A stretch of 64,000 bases of DNA from positions 25,742,046 through 25,806,045 of the forward strand of contig NC_088307.1 in assembly GCF_032854445.1 (NCBI RefSeq), in the 5' to 3' direction. The stretch comes from Liolophura sinensis. Taxonomy: Eukaryota; Mollusca; Polyplacophora; Chitonida; Chitonidae. Below, one piece after another: positions 10,889 to 24,000 of the stretch; the stretch's first letter is position 1, and each line of letters begins with the position of its first letter. The notes beneath the pieces were generated by a model. The model was not told the DNA's origin. It saw nothing but the letters and a program-made list of their open reading frames with translations, and searched no databases. The position numbers were made by a program, and so were the translations under genes.

Positions 10889-11639
10889 AAAAAATGTGGT
10901 AGCCTTTCCAGTCTGAACTGCTCACGTATTCAAACTGTATGGGAAAGTATCAGGCGAATGTTTATTTAAATATATTTGTTTTGAGTAGAAGCTGACAAAT
11001 CTACTGAATAAATAATACAGAGAAAGCATTGCGTCATTGCAATCTTAAGCTTTTACCGGTCTATTAGCAATTTTAAAGCCAGTAAGTTCTTGGCGTCTTT
11101 TTGCAGTCATGACAAGAAAAACAGAACTGTCATATAATAATTTACCAAGTTTTTCTTTTCAAAGATTAATTTTATCCCTAAAACAATTTCATAGGGAATT
11201 AGCGAATGACAGTTCAGCAATCACACGCAACCATCACATATCAACAACAAAGAGTTATCAGATGATAAAAAAACTTGCAAGTCGGTATGATCAAAGAAAC
11301 CTCCTGATCACATTGATGTCCGGCCACCAGTTTCGGATTACATATGAACCAGACATTATCTCATGAAATCTTTATCAAAGGACATTACATGCAGCATAGC
11401 TGGATCGCATCGCAGACGGGCGTACTACAAAGAGTCGTACCTAGAGAAAAGCGTCTCTGATACCGATGGTAGCCATGATTTTATACCAAAGGCGACAATC
11501 AGCTTCGAAATCATCAATAATTTAAAAACAATCTTTACAGGAACATCATCTTAGATATCGATAGTAATCATTATTTTATTGAGGGTGACAAAAAGTTTTC
11601 CGTTTCTGTCAATGATTCACATAATCTACAGAAAAGATC
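10889..11639. other. No gene recognised
   Basis: An 85-codon AT-rich ORF (11109-11366, plus) shows no recognisable domain and no splice context. Confidence 0.35.
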
Positions 11640-11960
11640 ATCTCAGAATCTATGCGTGGACATTCGTACACCACCAGTCGAAAAAAATGGACGTTCCAGG
11701 TCAATAATCTCAAGGTCAGTTCCTGAATCACCAAAGAACTATAAAAGTATGTAAAGAATCGGCCCATATTGTGTGTGATCTTAATTTGTTTGTTATCGGT
11801 GATAAAAAATGTGTATCTCATTGGTCCTTTGATTGCAAATATTCATATGCCCAACCTAGCGATCTAGTTCATCAAGTTGGATATACAGCCCTCAAGTCCC
11901 AGATTACGCGGCATTAGGCAAAAACAGAGTGCCAGAGATTATGGACCCTCTGTCCATATT
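11640..11960. repeat. Dispersed repeat R1, copy 2
   Basis: Matches 125-480 in the same block order: TTCCAGGTCAATAATCTCAA, AAAAGTATGTAAAGAATC, TTTGATTGCAAATATTCATA, then TTACGCGGCATTAGGC. Confidence 0.5.
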
Positions 11961-12089
11961 TACTTAAAAGAGAATTATCCGCGTTGTAAAACCTTAGAAA
12001 CGTAAAGTGAAAGTCTTTGGTGAAATAAACTTGGCACACCAGTTTATGCAGTAATAACTTGTGGCGTTGGTTGAAGTCGCTACATAACT

Positions 12090-12210
12090 CAAGGGTGTCA
12101 CTTATACGACGGCGGCCAGCATTATGGTGGGAGAAAGCCGGGGAAAGCCCAAGGGAAAGCCACTATCATCTGCATATTGCTAGCAGACCTTCCCACGTAC
12201 GGCTGGAAAG
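12090..12210 (-). mobile_element. SINE-A fragment (reverse)
   Basis: CACTTATACGACGGCGGCCA, GCATTATGGTGGGAGAAAGC and CCTTCCCACGTACGGCTGG are the reversed SINE-A body. Confidence 0.75.
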
Positions 12211-12824
12211 GAACAAATGCTACGACATATGCATGACACTTCAGTATATTGCGATCCCGGTAAAACGGAAAATCAATTTAATATGCAAAATGGACGAATA
12301 AGGTAACCGTTTTGGTATTTGTACAAATATTAGCCCAGATAAGAGAGAAACTGTAACTTCCTTTAAATTCAGCGAAGTTGGATATATATCTTTGATAGCC
12401 TTTGTTCAAGGTACTGCATCAGCACACACGTAGGTCACAGCTATATATTAGATATGCAGTTCCCCCAACTACAGACAAGGGGCCAATACTCTATTCTTGT
12501 CTCTATAACATTTGGGAAGAATCGTTCAAAATATTCCTGGATTATCGCCCAAAAAATTAAGGTCAAGTTGTAACTTTAATCGGGAACGTGCATAACGTCT
12601 TCCATGAAGTCACTTACAGGAAGACCGGTAAATATACATCGGCTATGATTTCAGGGCAATGGACAAAAGGTCATGACGGAGCTCTTAAGATGCCTTTCTT
12701 CCAATCACTAGAACACACGATGTGTTGGTTCAATCCCAGAAGTGGACATGCAATTCTCGAGATTCTGTCAAGAAGGTGCTAGCCTGTAAGGGACGTATAA
12801 GTTGCTACTATCTACATGAACAGT

Positions 12825-12915
12825 TAGAATGAGAGGCTGTAATGCACAGGTTACGCGTGACCATTTGACAAATGTCACATGCTCTCTGTCTCCTGAAGTC
12901 TTTTATTTTATTGTA
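12825..12915 (+). repeat. Dispersed repeat D, fragment
   Basis: ATGAACAGTTAGAATGAGAG and GGTTACGCGTGACCATTTGA match the D element seen best at 17690-17860 and 44370-44560. Confidence 0.5.
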
Positions 12916-13165
12916 TGCCTGTATAAATCAGGATTCTGCTGGTGGACTAAGCATCCCCGAGGCCTGGTCCTTTTGCATTGATTTAATGTGAGCGTATGTT
13001 AAAAATGATAACATAACAGCATTTTGAGTAATTCTAAACCAGTGATGTCTAAAAATTTGCAACTAACATCTCTGAATTTTTTTATCTAAACCTGCAGACA
13101 TGGTGCTATAGAGGGCGTGCAATTCGCTGCTTTTTAAGCATTTTACATGAAAGCTTAGTGTTTGT

Positions 13166-13427
13166 TGGCGGCCTCCGTGGCGTGATGGTTAGCGTGCTGG
13201 CGCAACACAAAGACTCGGGGGCCCCTCACCAATGCGACTGCTGTGAATTCAAGTCCAACTCGCGCCATCTTCCTACCCCGGCCTACATCGGTATGTCTGC
13301 TAGCAGCACGTGGATGATCGTGGGTTACGCAAGGGTTCTACCCGGTTTCCTCCCACAATAACGATGTAGAACTGAAATATTCTTAAGTACGAAGTACAAG
13401 ATCAATCAGTCAAATAAATAAATTAAG
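13166..13427 (+). mobile_element. SINE-A, near full-length
   Basis: The tRNA-like head GGCCTCCGTGGCGTGATGGT and box-B-like GAATTCAAGTCCAACTCG lead into the family body. It ends with TCAATCAGTCAAATAAATAA. An open frame across it (13158-13361) is just the SINE. Confidence 0.85.
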
Positions 13428-13429
13428 AA

Positions 13430-14910
13430 ATGAACAGGCTGTTTTTGTAAGCGGCTGCGAGATACCATGTCGAAGTCATAGAATTGACTGTTCCAGATTA
13501 GACGTGTTTTTCTTTTTATCTCCTGTGGAATGGACTGTTGCTTTGCACGGACCCTGGTTAGCTTTTTCGGTTAAAACAGTTCACAGTGACTAAATGATTT
13601 CTTGATTGGTTGCTAAACGGTCTCCTGATGTTGCATTTTTCTTAACATCTTCGCGACTGTATCTTGGTTTCTGATGAACGCAGCGCAACAAATAATGGTC
13701 CAAAACAGTCTGCATTTTCACCCTGACAATAAGCACAAAATATACGAAACAAATATCAATTACTGTCTATCTACATAACCGATGGGACAATGACGTAATA
13801 AACCTTGAAGATATCTATCCATTTCTCGTAATAGGCGTAAATCCAAGGTACAATAAAGTTTTTGGAAATTACACAGTTCATGCTACCAAATACCAAACAG
13901 TCTGCGAATTATTTCTTTGTTTCATTAAATTGAATTCCGTCGTGTTACACAAAAGGCATCCACTTCCAGATGTAGAACGCCATATGTGATATGTAAAAGC
14001 AGAAGTGTGCAGTATCCATTCAGAGTTGTGTCCCTTTATCCAATCCCGCCTCGTCGTTGTGCAGTCAAACTTTATTAAAACAAGTTTCCCCACGTACACA
14101 TGTCATTTTGTTCACTAGAGCTTCACATCGGTGTCAGACGGTGCTAGCTCGCGGCTAGCGAGTGACTTTGTTTATGTCTTAAAGTAGATAGATGCCTGAG
14201 CGCAGGCACCGGGATGACACAGCAATCTTAGACGTACGTAAAAATTTCAATCATTAAACTTGGAATGTTCCTTTACAAAAGCTTACCAAGAATTTACGTT
14301 GTCAAGCAATTTTAAAGTGATTTGAAATTTTGATTTAAGTCTTGAATGGCTTAGTGCTCACGGGGCCAGGTTCCTAGCTTCCACATTGTTGTTTTCTTAA
14401 GCTTGTGCTGTTTTTGGCGGCAGAAGTTTTCAAGCCTTTGAACAATTACAGGTAAATTTGTTTTCGTTGAATAGTAAAATACATGTACCTTTCACTCGTA
14501 ACAGGTCCATATTTTCATGTATCGCTATTGTCAATGGCTTGAGGTGAACCATCCAATCAGAATTGATCTAATAGTCAGTGTGTCCGGCCCGCAAACAGTA
14601 ATGCGCTACGTAGTGATTCATTTATTCATTTGAAACCACAGTACCAGATTTAACCATTTGACTTTAAGTCGAAACAGCGAGAACAAGATTCGAACACTCC
14701 ATCTCCGACACCTAGTAAGCATCTTTGCCACTTCCACCACGTGGTGGCTCAGGAGTTCTAAACTCCACTTTGAATTTGGAGAATATACACTCTAAAACAG
14801 GATATACCTTCCTACTTCCTTGCTCTAACCTCTCAGAGCAACAAGTGTCATTTTTAAAGTATTTAGTACGACCCAACACGGGGCGAAGCATCGCAAAGTG
14901 TATGAACATC
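13430..14910. other. No gene recognised
   Basis: AT-rich sequence with short ORFs. A tRNA-like box near 14685-14760 (AACAAGATTCGAACACTCCA) may be a SINE-B remnant. Confidence 0.35.
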
Positions 14911-15006
14911 CGTTAACATAGGTTGGTTTACGTTGGGTACTCCGGTTTCTCACACTATGTCCATATAACTGAAATCTTCTTGAGTATGGCAATGAAAATA
15001 AAATAA
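14911..15006 (+). mobile_element. SINE-A 3' fragment, diverged
   Basis: GTTGGGTACTCCGGTTTCTC, then TCTTGAGTATGGCAATGAAA and an AATAAAATAAA tail, resembles the SINE-A 3' half. Confidence 0.45.
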
Positions 15007-15009
15007 AAA

Positions 15010-16140
15010 AACACATAAATCAATAAATCCATGATAACTTCTTCCCTCTTCTTATTAAGTTTGGGTCACCATGGTGAGGTGCTATATATTCATTGCTCTC
15101 TGACGTATTAGTGTATGATTTAAATTTATATAAAAACTTACAAGATTTTTCATTGACTTTTCATTATGTATCAAGCATGGCAACAAGATATTCACATCTT
15201 TTTGCCATGAGATCATGTTTAGAAACATGACAGAAGCTCTCTTAGGTAAAATAGCACTTTTTCTGGAAGTTGGTCAATGAGAGATGTAAATTACCACGTC
15301 CAACTCAAGAGAGCGAGGGGCACTCTACCAGCATAGATATTGTAATATTTTTGAAAGGGAAATTCTTAAGCGATTTCGCTCTGCCAGCAGTTCAGAAAAT
15401 GAGATTTAAGGAAAGCTGAACGTAGAATATCTCAGTCATTGAAACAGCGGAAGCAGACCTATGGATTAAGGTGAAAGCAACGGACCTCATACAGAGCTTG
15501 AAACAGGGGAGGTAACCAATGACCGGGTTATGTTGACTGGATCATGACACCACGTCTCATTGATAAGGTCGTTATCTAGAATGCATTGTAGTTTAAATTT
15601 AAACACGGGCGTAACGGCTTTATCATCAGAACAAACTAAGTGACCAGCCTCGTTCCCCGATGAGCTCTGGTATGCCTCTCATGTGGTCAGTTTTGTCACG
15701 TGATTCCTATCCCTCACAGGGTGGACACCACTATTAATATTCCGGTGGAAGAAAAGCAACACCTAGCAGCATTAATATAAACATTAGTTAACACGAAAAG
15801 ACGTGATGTATACAGTCTCCGCCCAGATGGATCAAAGGTCGCGCTACCAATCAAGCATCTACCGGTAGAGAGTATTTTTTGGTTTGGGTGGGGGGGCAGG
15901 GCACCATTGTTTTTTTAACCTAGGCAGGAATTTTGGCCTAGAACAGTTCATCAGGGTTGGATGCGAACATACCGGCTATTTAACTAGTGTTTTTCTGCGA
16001 CATCGCTCTGAATTACCTAAAGCAGGATTTAGCGGTTTGCTGAGGGAATTGACACCTGTGTCATGTTACGCGCTTTTCTGAAATCGTATCTTTAGTGCCC
16101 AGGATGTAAGACCTTTCATCAAATGTATGTGCTGAATGCA
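15010..16140. other. No gene recognised
   Basis: No exon-like segment or clear repeat seen apart from a short G-run near 15889-15900. Confidence 0.35.
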
Positions 16141-16146
16141 AATAGA

Positions 16147-16300
16147 CTACAGCATACGGAGTAAAACCAGAGCAGCGATAGTTAGCAGATTGTCGCGCGT
16201 AACTGGTGAAATACGGCCTCTTGTCAATTTACCTCCGTTACGGTTTCATTCTTAATGTTCGTGTAGACCTTTAAATAGTAGCAAATTACAAGCCCCCTCC
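16147..16300 (-). repeat. Dispersed repeat D (reverse)
   Basis: Contains GAGTAAAACCAGAGCAGCGA, then GTGAAATACGGCCTCTTGTC and AATTTACCTCCGTTACGGTT. This is the reverse of the D element at 17690-17860. Confidence 0.65.
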
Positions 16301-17684
16301 TCCTCTCGCCCCATCTTCATAAACAACATGACAAAAAGCATCTCACGTCAGTCAGGGGCGCCGTGGGAATGAATGGGGGCGAGGGTCAGGCGAGGTGGAG
16401 GGGCAGTGGTGGTCAACAATGAATACAAAAAATCGTGTGAACATTAGGAATCAGTTGCTGTCGCAATATGAAAGGTCGTTGTCGTTTCACGAATCCTGAA
16501 AACTTTAAAGCAATAAATGAGTCCACCAATCCATCAATAATCCTTCTAATGTTTTGATCTGTCATCTAACAGATAATCCGATCAATAAGTCCATGCTGAT
16601 CAAGTGTGTTTTTGACTCTAGTTCAAGGTTATGACTAGAACAATGATGAACGCCACATGTAGACCAGGTGTTATTCTATCAAATTGCATGCTGACAAACA
16701 TTGCTTTTCCACGATATCTGTCAACGTTAAGATTTGCTGGTAAATCTGGTATTTAGATGACTACTATCACCGCGATTTTAGCAACCAGGCACCTGGTGTA
16801 AAATCTGTCAAGAAGGGGAGGAGTCTTTTTCTGTTTCAATAATAGTCACTGTTTGCATCGACGGGGCTTTAGCTGACTGGATCCCAGTGCATACACAGGG
16901 GGTACTTCTTCTATAGAGCTGTTTTGTAAAGCAACTACAAAAGAGTCTATAGTGTATCTCACATCTTCATTCCTATATAATTTGAAGATGAATGGTTAAC
17001 TTTTAAGCGTGTGTCAAAACAGGTTCTTTAAAAACCCGTCAGTTATTTAAAGACTTACGCTTAAGAATCCCCGTGGGGGTAAATACAGTAGACAGCTAGG
17101 CACAATTTACATGTAAACATTGCCTCAGCGAGGGCTCGCATTTCCCAGGGTTTTAAATAAAACGCCTGGTTACTCAACGCTGCTTTACAAAACAACTATA
17201 TAAACTTTACACTTTTCTGAAGAAAGTTTTGAAAGCAGCCGTATGGACTGTTTACTGATTAGCCCATAAGGATCTGAGCTCCTTAACTTTACTTATCTCC
17301 CAGTATCTTTCAGGTTGAGCTGTCATTTTAGAGTATACTATTCTCAGATATATGGTAGCCAGGTAGCGCCACACGCTTTCTCCCTTTTTTATTACCATGT
17401 TTTAAAAATACATTCAAAAGAAAAATATGACCTGTTAATTTACAGGCCCACCTGCGCTGTCGATCACGCTTTCCACCATTTTTTTTGGAAAACTTCCCCC
17501 CGGCACATCTTAGGGTATGATATCTTGTTCCTGCATAAATCTGGATACTGCTGGGAACTAAGCATCCGTGAAGCCTGATCGCTTATCATTTTCAGGTGAT
17601 TGGGTATTAATTGTGATAACCACAGAGGATTTTTTGTATTTCTAGCCCCATGACTAAACCTTTTGGCCTAATTCTACTTTAGCC

Positions 17685-17860
17685 ATGGTGCTTGGAGGCT
17701 GCTACTTTGTAAGCATTTACATGAACAGTTAAAATAAAACCTTGACTGGGGTAAATTGACAAGAGGCCGTATTTCATCGGTTACGTGGAACCATTTGCCA
17801 ACGCCCACACTGTCGTTTCGTCTCTGATTTCACTCTCTATGCTAAAGTCTTCTATATTAC
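17685..17860 (+). repeat. Dispersed repeat D
   Basis: Blocks CATTTACATGAACAGTTAAA, AATTGACAAGAGGCCGTATT, GGTTACGTGGAACCATTTGC and CTCTATGCTAAAGTCTTC occur in this order. They recur at least eight times in the window in both orientations. I see no coding potential or target duplication. Confidence 0.7.
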
Positions 17861-18003
17861 TTACATAATTTTGTCGGATTATCTTTGTAAATCGCCGCGT
17901 TGTTTTTGGGTTCAGTATGATACGGTCCTTCAAAGAAACTGTTCGTAACTGTCTCACCTTTTACATCATGTGTTCATCTGCAGAAATCTCTAGAGTGTCT
18001 CCC

Positions 18004-18250
18004 AGGGCCTCCAGGGCCGAGTTTTACCGTGCTAGCGCAGTACAATGTCTCGAGGGTTTCTCACCAATCATTTCAAGTCCAGATCCAGCTTCCGTCCTCT
18101 TCAGTATTACGTGGGAGGGTCTGTCAGCAACATGTAGGGTTGTGGGTTTCCCTGCTCGATTTCCTCCCACAATAATGATGACAGCCGTTGTAGAGGTGAT
18201 ACATTCTTAGGCACAGCGTGAAACATCAATCAAATAAATAAATAAATAAA
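18004..18250 (+). mobile_element. SINE-A, diverged full-length copy
   Basis: The head GGGCCTCCAGGGCCGAGTTT is degraded. The body and the end CAATCAAATAAATAAATAAA are typical. Confidence 0.75.
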
Positions 18251-18254
18251 GTGT

Positions 18255-20160
18255 CTCCAATGAGGTCGTGTTTTCGAATGAAATTGTGGAATGAATTCAG
18301 GAGGTTTGTCAGGCAGGAATCAGTCAAATCTCTATTAAATTAAATCTCGGATAACATTTCTTCTTAAGTCATTAAATGCAGGGTTATGTACCATACTTTA
18401 AATTGTTCTTTTTTCTACATTTAAGGGGGATGCGAGAATTTATACTTCAAATAAGTGATAAACAAAATTAAAAAGCTGGTTCCCAATTTTTAGCAACGCT
18501 TTAAGACAAAATAAAAATAATCTTGATGTTTGTGGATTAAAACTGTAAAGGAAGTGGTTAAATTTCAGTATTGGTTTGCAAAGCGTAAGCAACGCCTAAG
18601 GACATGTTCTCGGCTATCCTGCTTTGTGGTGTTTTGTCTCTCAAGAATATGATTCAATAAACCATTCAATAAACATCATGACGTGAGATATATCTCTGAG
18701 AATTGCGTATCTGATATAAGGCAATCGAGTACAACTTCAAGGGGGTCTATTTTTCTCTCATCTGTATCACCTTTGGTTCACCTCCGTTGGGGACTTAGTG
18801 CTTGAACCCATTGTGGAAACAGTTTATAAATTCAAGTCCCTTTGATAACGTTTTTCTTGAGGATAGGTCCTTACCGATCCTTTGTATCTGTGATATAGAG
18901 ACCTCCACTTGAGATGGTTTCATGCAAACGTATTTACTTCATTCAGTAAGTAAAAGCCCAGTAGTGTTTGGTGTACGAAATCCAGGTCGAAACTATGACA
19001 GACTGCAAGGACAAGAGCTTTGTGCCCCGAAAAGACTAACCATCTATTCTTCAAGAATAGAACTACCCTACATTACCTAAAATTTCGCCCACAAAAGTGC
19101 ATTTTTAGAGGCAATTAAATGTCACCAAATATTACTTTTGGTGCTGAAACTTACAATTTTCCAGAAGAATACCATTTCATGTTCTAAGCAAACTTCAAAA
19201 CACCTTTCTAAAATCAATGAAACTCTCAGAATCAGGAAAAATGGGCAAATTAGTTATGGACGAACTTTATGGTCATTTAGAGTATATCGCTTAGGTTTTC
19301 GGCTCGGAAGATTATTTGCATACGAGATAGAAAGTGTGGTGACTTTCCAGTTTCATGATAAAAAATTCAAGTTGAAGCCATCGATTAGCCCCATGAAAAA
19401 GCGAACCCATGAACACGAAACTTACATGTAACTACACGGCCTCGTCTTCAAAATAACTAATGCATTTTACGGTAAAAATCAAACTGTCTTAATCAGACTC
19501 CCAGTAAAAACGGTGAACTTAGTGCTGATTCGGTTATATTCCATTGCTATCATTGCCATTGATGAGCATGTCGAAAAGGTACAGTTTGTTTCATTTTGGA
19601 GCCCACTAGGGTTTTAGCGTCCCTTTCATATTCGTTTCGGGCTAATTATAACGGTGTCACAATGAGCCGGGTCGTAATGCTGTCTCACTCACTGTAAAGC
19701 CATGACATGACACCAGATATGACACCAGTGTCAGTAACAACATACTGACATCGCACTGACCTGTAATTGGCCTATGCCATAACGACTAGCAACACGTGAT
19801 GGCAACACGTGACGGTACGCAATATGTGATATCGTATCGAGCTGCAGTATATGTATACAAGATAAACCATGAAACAGGTGTACATTCTGGGAAAACCGAG
19901 CGTCCAATCTTACATTGTTATACGAATCTAATCATATAAAACTTAACATTCGCAAGATCACTTAAAGACAAAATCAATTACATCTTAATGAACTTGAAAA
20001 AATGCAAAAAATACATGAAGTTGTCATGGCTTTACTATGGTAACAAGACGAATTTCTTGAGGTTCCCAAAATGCCTACATTGGCAAGTGAAGTTTTGGAG
20101 CTGTAGTATAACTCACTGAGCGTATAGGACCAACAGACAACCAGGCCTAATAAGGAAAGG
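18255..20160. other. No gene recognised
   Basis: AT-rich. ORFs of 97-102 codons (19138-19431 and 20199-20507, plus) lack recognisable domains and splice context. Confidence 0.35.
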
Positions 20161-20162
20161 CT

Positions 20163-20168
20163 TTTATT
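20163..20168 (-). terminator. Possible poly(A) signal for the P450 gene
   Basis: AATAAA on the minus strand, about 640 bases past the inferred P450 stop. It is a weak assignment because the hexamer is common in AT-rich DNA. Confidence 0.25.
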
Positions 20169-20808
20169 CTTTAACTAGACAAAACTAGAACTCTCCAAAT
20201 GTTCCCATTAGTTTATATAACGCTGCCTGACCGCGCGCATATCCCAACATTAGTCTACCGTCGCCTCTCCACTCAAGCCCTTTGCTTTTCGATATGGGCG
20301 TTGACTTTTACGAATAGTTGCTGTCTAGACGACATATTTAATAAGATACACAGTTCATGTACGCTGGAGATACTATTTAGGTGCCTTTTCACGCGCATGA
20401 ACAACTCTGATCCAAATTGTATTGTTAGTTATTATCTTGTAATACATGAGTACTACGTCACCAGTTTACTCATAAATCGTCATCGCAAAGGCAGGGATCA
20501 ACAATAGACTACACAGCTTGGACCAGAATTACATTAAGTGGAAAAGGTTCGCCATTAACGTACATGTACCAGTGCCATAAATAAAACGTGATGGCCATAC
20601 ATCGAATTGTGCGTCTCTACCAGACACGCTTTCTTAGCTCCACAAAACGATTTTCAATCTTGGCGTCGTAACAGATGTTCGTAAAGCAGCTGTTAAGCAT
20701 AAAGGAAGTTCCGGGTCAATAATCACAAGGACTAATTTCCCAAACTGTATCAAAATACTACACTGAAAACTTATCAAATTGTATTGTACAGAATTCTATG
20801 AGGTTTTC

Positions 20809-21020
20809 CTAGGATCGGACCTCTACACGTAGTTTGAAAGGCTCGGGGACATGGAACAATTCCGTGGTTGAAGAATCTGGAGTCCAGGGGCGGAAGAGGG
20901 TGGTCCTCGCTGGCGGAGAAGTTGAACCTCTGCAGCAGGGACGTGATGAAGAGAAATATCCGGGATTTGGCGAAATTCTCACCGGGACACGATCTTTTCC
21001 CGATACTGAAGGACATCAAG
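20809..21020 (-). CDS. P450 last exon: heme-binding loop and C-terminus
   Basis: The acceptor is TTATTGCAG at 21021. The frame reads LMSFSIGKRSCPGENFAK, matching FxxGxRxCxG with the Cys heme ligand. As written, the frame runs on past 20809 to a stop at 20774 with an unusual tail. Skipping one C of a CCCC run (20844-20847 on plus) gives EPFKLRVEVRS then TAG at 20811-20809, the normal P450 ending. So the annotated end assumes a one-base insertion there. Confidence 0.85.
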
Positions 21021-24000
21021 CTGCAATAACAACATAATTATATACAGGTAAAGAAGTATATAAACCCATATATGTAACTACCATTAAGGGGTACTACATC
21101 AGGTAATATTTAAGAATTCATTTATTTCTACTGTCCATGTCATAGCAGGACTTAAATATCCTGCGTCTGGTGTCTGGTGTTATATGTTAACTAAAACATT
21201 GGTAGAGGGTCACTTGCCTTCAATTTGACTTCTAATGTTACTTTTACTAAGTAAAGGTCATTTGCTTTGATTTTACTTTAGTGTTACTTTTACTAAGAAA
21301 AGGTTAATTCGTCTCATTTGACTTTTCGTGTTACTTTTACAAATGGGTTTGTAGTCACTTGCCTTTATTTGGCTCTTAGTGTTACTATTGGTAACAGATT
21401 GACAGACGTCACATGCGTTTATTAGGCTCGCAGTATTACTATTACGAAGAGATTGACAAAAATCACTCGTCTTAATTTGACTCGTGGGTTTACTATTACG
21501 AACAGACTGACAGGAGTCATTTGCTTTTATGTGGTCCTAATGTCACTTAATGACGCGCTGGTGAAGACCACTTGGCCTCAGGAGGCCTCAAACGTTGCTT
21601 GTATTAAGTCACTGGAAGAGGGCACTTGTCTTAGTTTGGTTTAAAATGTTAATTTTATTGGTAGAAATCACTTGCTTAATTTAGCTTCCAACGTTGCCTT
21701 ACCTTAGACTCTGGTAGAAATAACTTAGTTAGAATTCTAATAAGGCATTTCAAATTGCCAGACTTACTTGCGTCGTTAGGGTGCTCCAGGGGCAATAGTT
21801 TGCCGGAGTCATCCAGGAACCTCTCAGGGATGAAGTCATTGGGGTTCTTCCAGTACCTCTCGCTATGATTGACTCCCCAGTAGTTGGGCAGAACCTGTGG
21901 AACAGGGAACATCAGTCTGGGCGTGTGTTAGAAAAGCCCACGTGTTGTGTAATTTAGTATACGTTTTTTTTCCGGTATCGTGAGTTCGACCCAGATAATT
22001 AACGTATTCAAGTATTATTACGAGAATGATACAAATAAACTGGTAAACAAAACCAACATCCCACTCTCATAAAACTTTGTAAACCGGTCTTCGTTGTTCA
22101 TTTTAGCAGGTTTATAAATCGCTCCGTCTTTCCATCTCTCTGTGGGACGGTCAGTCGATCAGTTTTTTGACATCCAGTCTCTTAACATGGTTTATTCACC
22201 TAACTAGGATTAAGAATGCAAATGGCCGCCCCCTATTGCGAATTTATGCTTGTTTCCGTATATAAATTACATCGCCACATACAACGCCGAACAAGTCCAG
22301 ATTTACGAAAAAAATGTCCCAGTGCGATGACGCAAAGATTTGCCTTAAATATATATGACAAAATATTTATAAGCAAATTCCTAGGATGATTCACTAATTC
22401 GAAAATATATCCCTAGGGCCTTTTTCATTTTACTTTGCATCTGCAACGACATTCGTTAAAAACGACATGTTGATAACACGCCTACTGTATAATTACAATC
22501 TTTTTCTAGATATAATCACACAATCTGGTGTCTACTAAAGAATAAGGAGGTATGCGAATCTTAATGTAGAGTTCAACATGTAAATACCACACACTAGACC
22601 AAAGACCACCAACGGACGTGAACTGGCGCATATCTTACAGTGTATCTTTTGGGAGATGATAACCTCTGAACGTGGTTTCCGACATGGTGCAATGTGGCAG
22701 GGCGAGAGGAATTGGGGGTGACGAAGCGGACGATCTCGAGCACTGTGGCCTTCTGTGTACGGGCATTTCTGGCCGATCCTTCAAGGACGGAGGACGATCT
22801 TCCCCCGATCTCACGTCGTATCTCGCCCTGAATCCTCTTAACAACTTCCGGTTTGTGACCAATCACAAGGAAGAAAGATATGAGGGATGCTCTTGTCGTG
22901 AGGGTACCTTGAAACATGCAATCCCAATACAGCATGAAACAAAACCCTCTGTATCTTTGCCTCGAAACAGACATTCGCATAACAGCCGTCAACCAAAACA
23001 GCAAGGCAAATTCCAAAACAACAATCACTCAAAAAGATAAAATGTAGATAAAGTAGTAAATTATGGACTTAACCAAGCAAGAGAAACAGTCAGCAGTTTT
23101 CAGTAATGTTGTAAAGACGTAATGTTGGAAAGACGTAATGTTGGAAAGACGTAATGTTTGGAAAGACGTAATGTTCCATGCGAACGAATGAAATAAGTAT
23201 CCGAATCGTGTAACATGCTAGTAGGCCTATATAAGTTGATACAGATGCCGGTGATCACGTAATGAACCCCAGTAGGGTTTAAATTACAACTGTTGATATA
23301 TCTAGCGTGACCTCTGGATGCACTGAGTGCGCCTTTAAAATGTTTTGGAGTCATTAATTGATGGTTGTTTAACGCCATGCTTAAGAATTTTTGGGGTGAA
23401 GGAAACCGGGTGTGTAAACTATCGACCCTGGGAAAGTTGACGACGAGCTTGCCATGCAAGTGTGACATCTGGCCCATAGGCGTACCAAAATAATGAGTGT
23501 GTTGAGTGGGGGAGGGGATGTGAGCAGTTATTTCTTAAACAACAGGGAATAAACACAAATGCTTTAAAACTATACACCGATAGATGAAACAAAGTCATAT
23601 TAACTGAACTATTTAAGAGACGTTCCAGTTTTACACAATTTGGAAGCATCCAGTAATACATGTATGTGGAGATATGTATGATTCGGATATCGTAATAGAC
23701 AGGGCAGATCAAAACGAAATGATATTCATCTTCAATAGTATCATAAAACTTAAACTTACGACTTTAAACAGCAGTTTTAAACGGTTTTGACTACCTACCT
23801 ACTTTGATTTGCAGTCTATGTTCTAAAGCTGACAGTACTGATACATTCTATATAAGGTTGTACTGGAAGCACTTTAAACGTACGTGCGACACACTGACGG
23901 AAGACATGTTGCCTTGAACAAACGCAAGACAACGCAAACGGCCACAAGAACGTCGCCAACAGTTTATTGTCACAAAACCCCCAAGAGCAGTACGAGCGGT

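Noticed and set aside
22672-23040. 122-codon plus-strand ORF
   Set aside because: Antisense shadow of P450 exon 4 and its upstream intron; no domain on plus.
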